The notes beneath the pieces were generated by a model. The model saw nothing but the letters and a program-made list of their open reading frames with translations, searched no databases and was not told where the DNA came from. From NCBI GenBank assembly GCA_011051815.1, contig DRKK01000183.1, positions 1 to 5,370 of the forward strand: DNA of 5,370 bases, in the 5' to 3' direction. Within the stretch, counting starts at the first letter, position 1. Each line of letters opens with the position of its first letter. Made by a program: the position numbers and the translations under genes. Shown here in pieces: positions 5,341 through 5,370 of this stretch. The DNA comes from Sphingomonadales bacterium (GTDB lineage: Bacteria > Pseudomonadota > Alphaproteobacteria > Sphingomonadales > Emcibacteraceae).

Positions 5341-5370
5341 CCATTGTTTTTATTATTGTTTTAGATGTTA

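Overview
The window looks like chromosomal DNA from a mesophilic, respiring alphaproteobacterium of moderate GC content. This rests on protein sequence character (an Mcl-type CoA-ester lyase, a UbiT-UbiU-UbiV set, a beta-carbonic anhydrase), an FNR/FnrL-type operator and a dispersed-repeat-like palindrome. No close relative was searched, so a genus cannot be named. There are six protein-coding genes and no rRNA, tRNA, CRISPR array, transposase or origin. No gene-free stretch exceeds 300 bases.

Left part, + strand: an AT-rich leader (1-187) precedes a 348-residue CoA-ester lyase of the malyl-CoA/methylmalyl-CoA lyase (HpcH/HpaI, CitE-like) family. Its start is fixed by an AGGAG box. It is followed by a small palindromic repeat and a good intrinsic terminator. 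Then comes a 190-residue unrecognised protein with an N-terminal signal sequence and a hydrophobic segment near the C-terminus.

Right part, - strand: a compact set reads leftward from about 5275. ubiT (SCP2-domain lipid carrier) overlaps ubiU by 4 bases, ubiU overlaps ubiV by 10 bases, and a beta-class carbonic anhydrase follows after 29 bases. UbiT, UbiU and UbiV form the oxygen-independent branch of ubiquinone biosynthesis. UbiU and UbiV are 4Fe-4S U32-family proteins that hydroxylate the quinone ring without O2, and UbiT is the lipid-binding accessory factor. All eight expected cluster cysteines are present. An FNR-like palindrome at 5310-5323 lies at the spacing expected of an FNR-activated class II promoter, with a TATAAG -10 box, so the sequence itself predicts induction at low oxygen.

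The points of most interest are this anaerobic operator, a C-terminal leucine-zipper extension on UbiT, and a carbonic anhydrase riding in the ubiTUV transcription unit with an Asn where the family normally has Arg. The carbonic anhydrase gene converges on the unknown + strand gene with only 8 bases between stop codons, and nested inverted repeats cover both stops.
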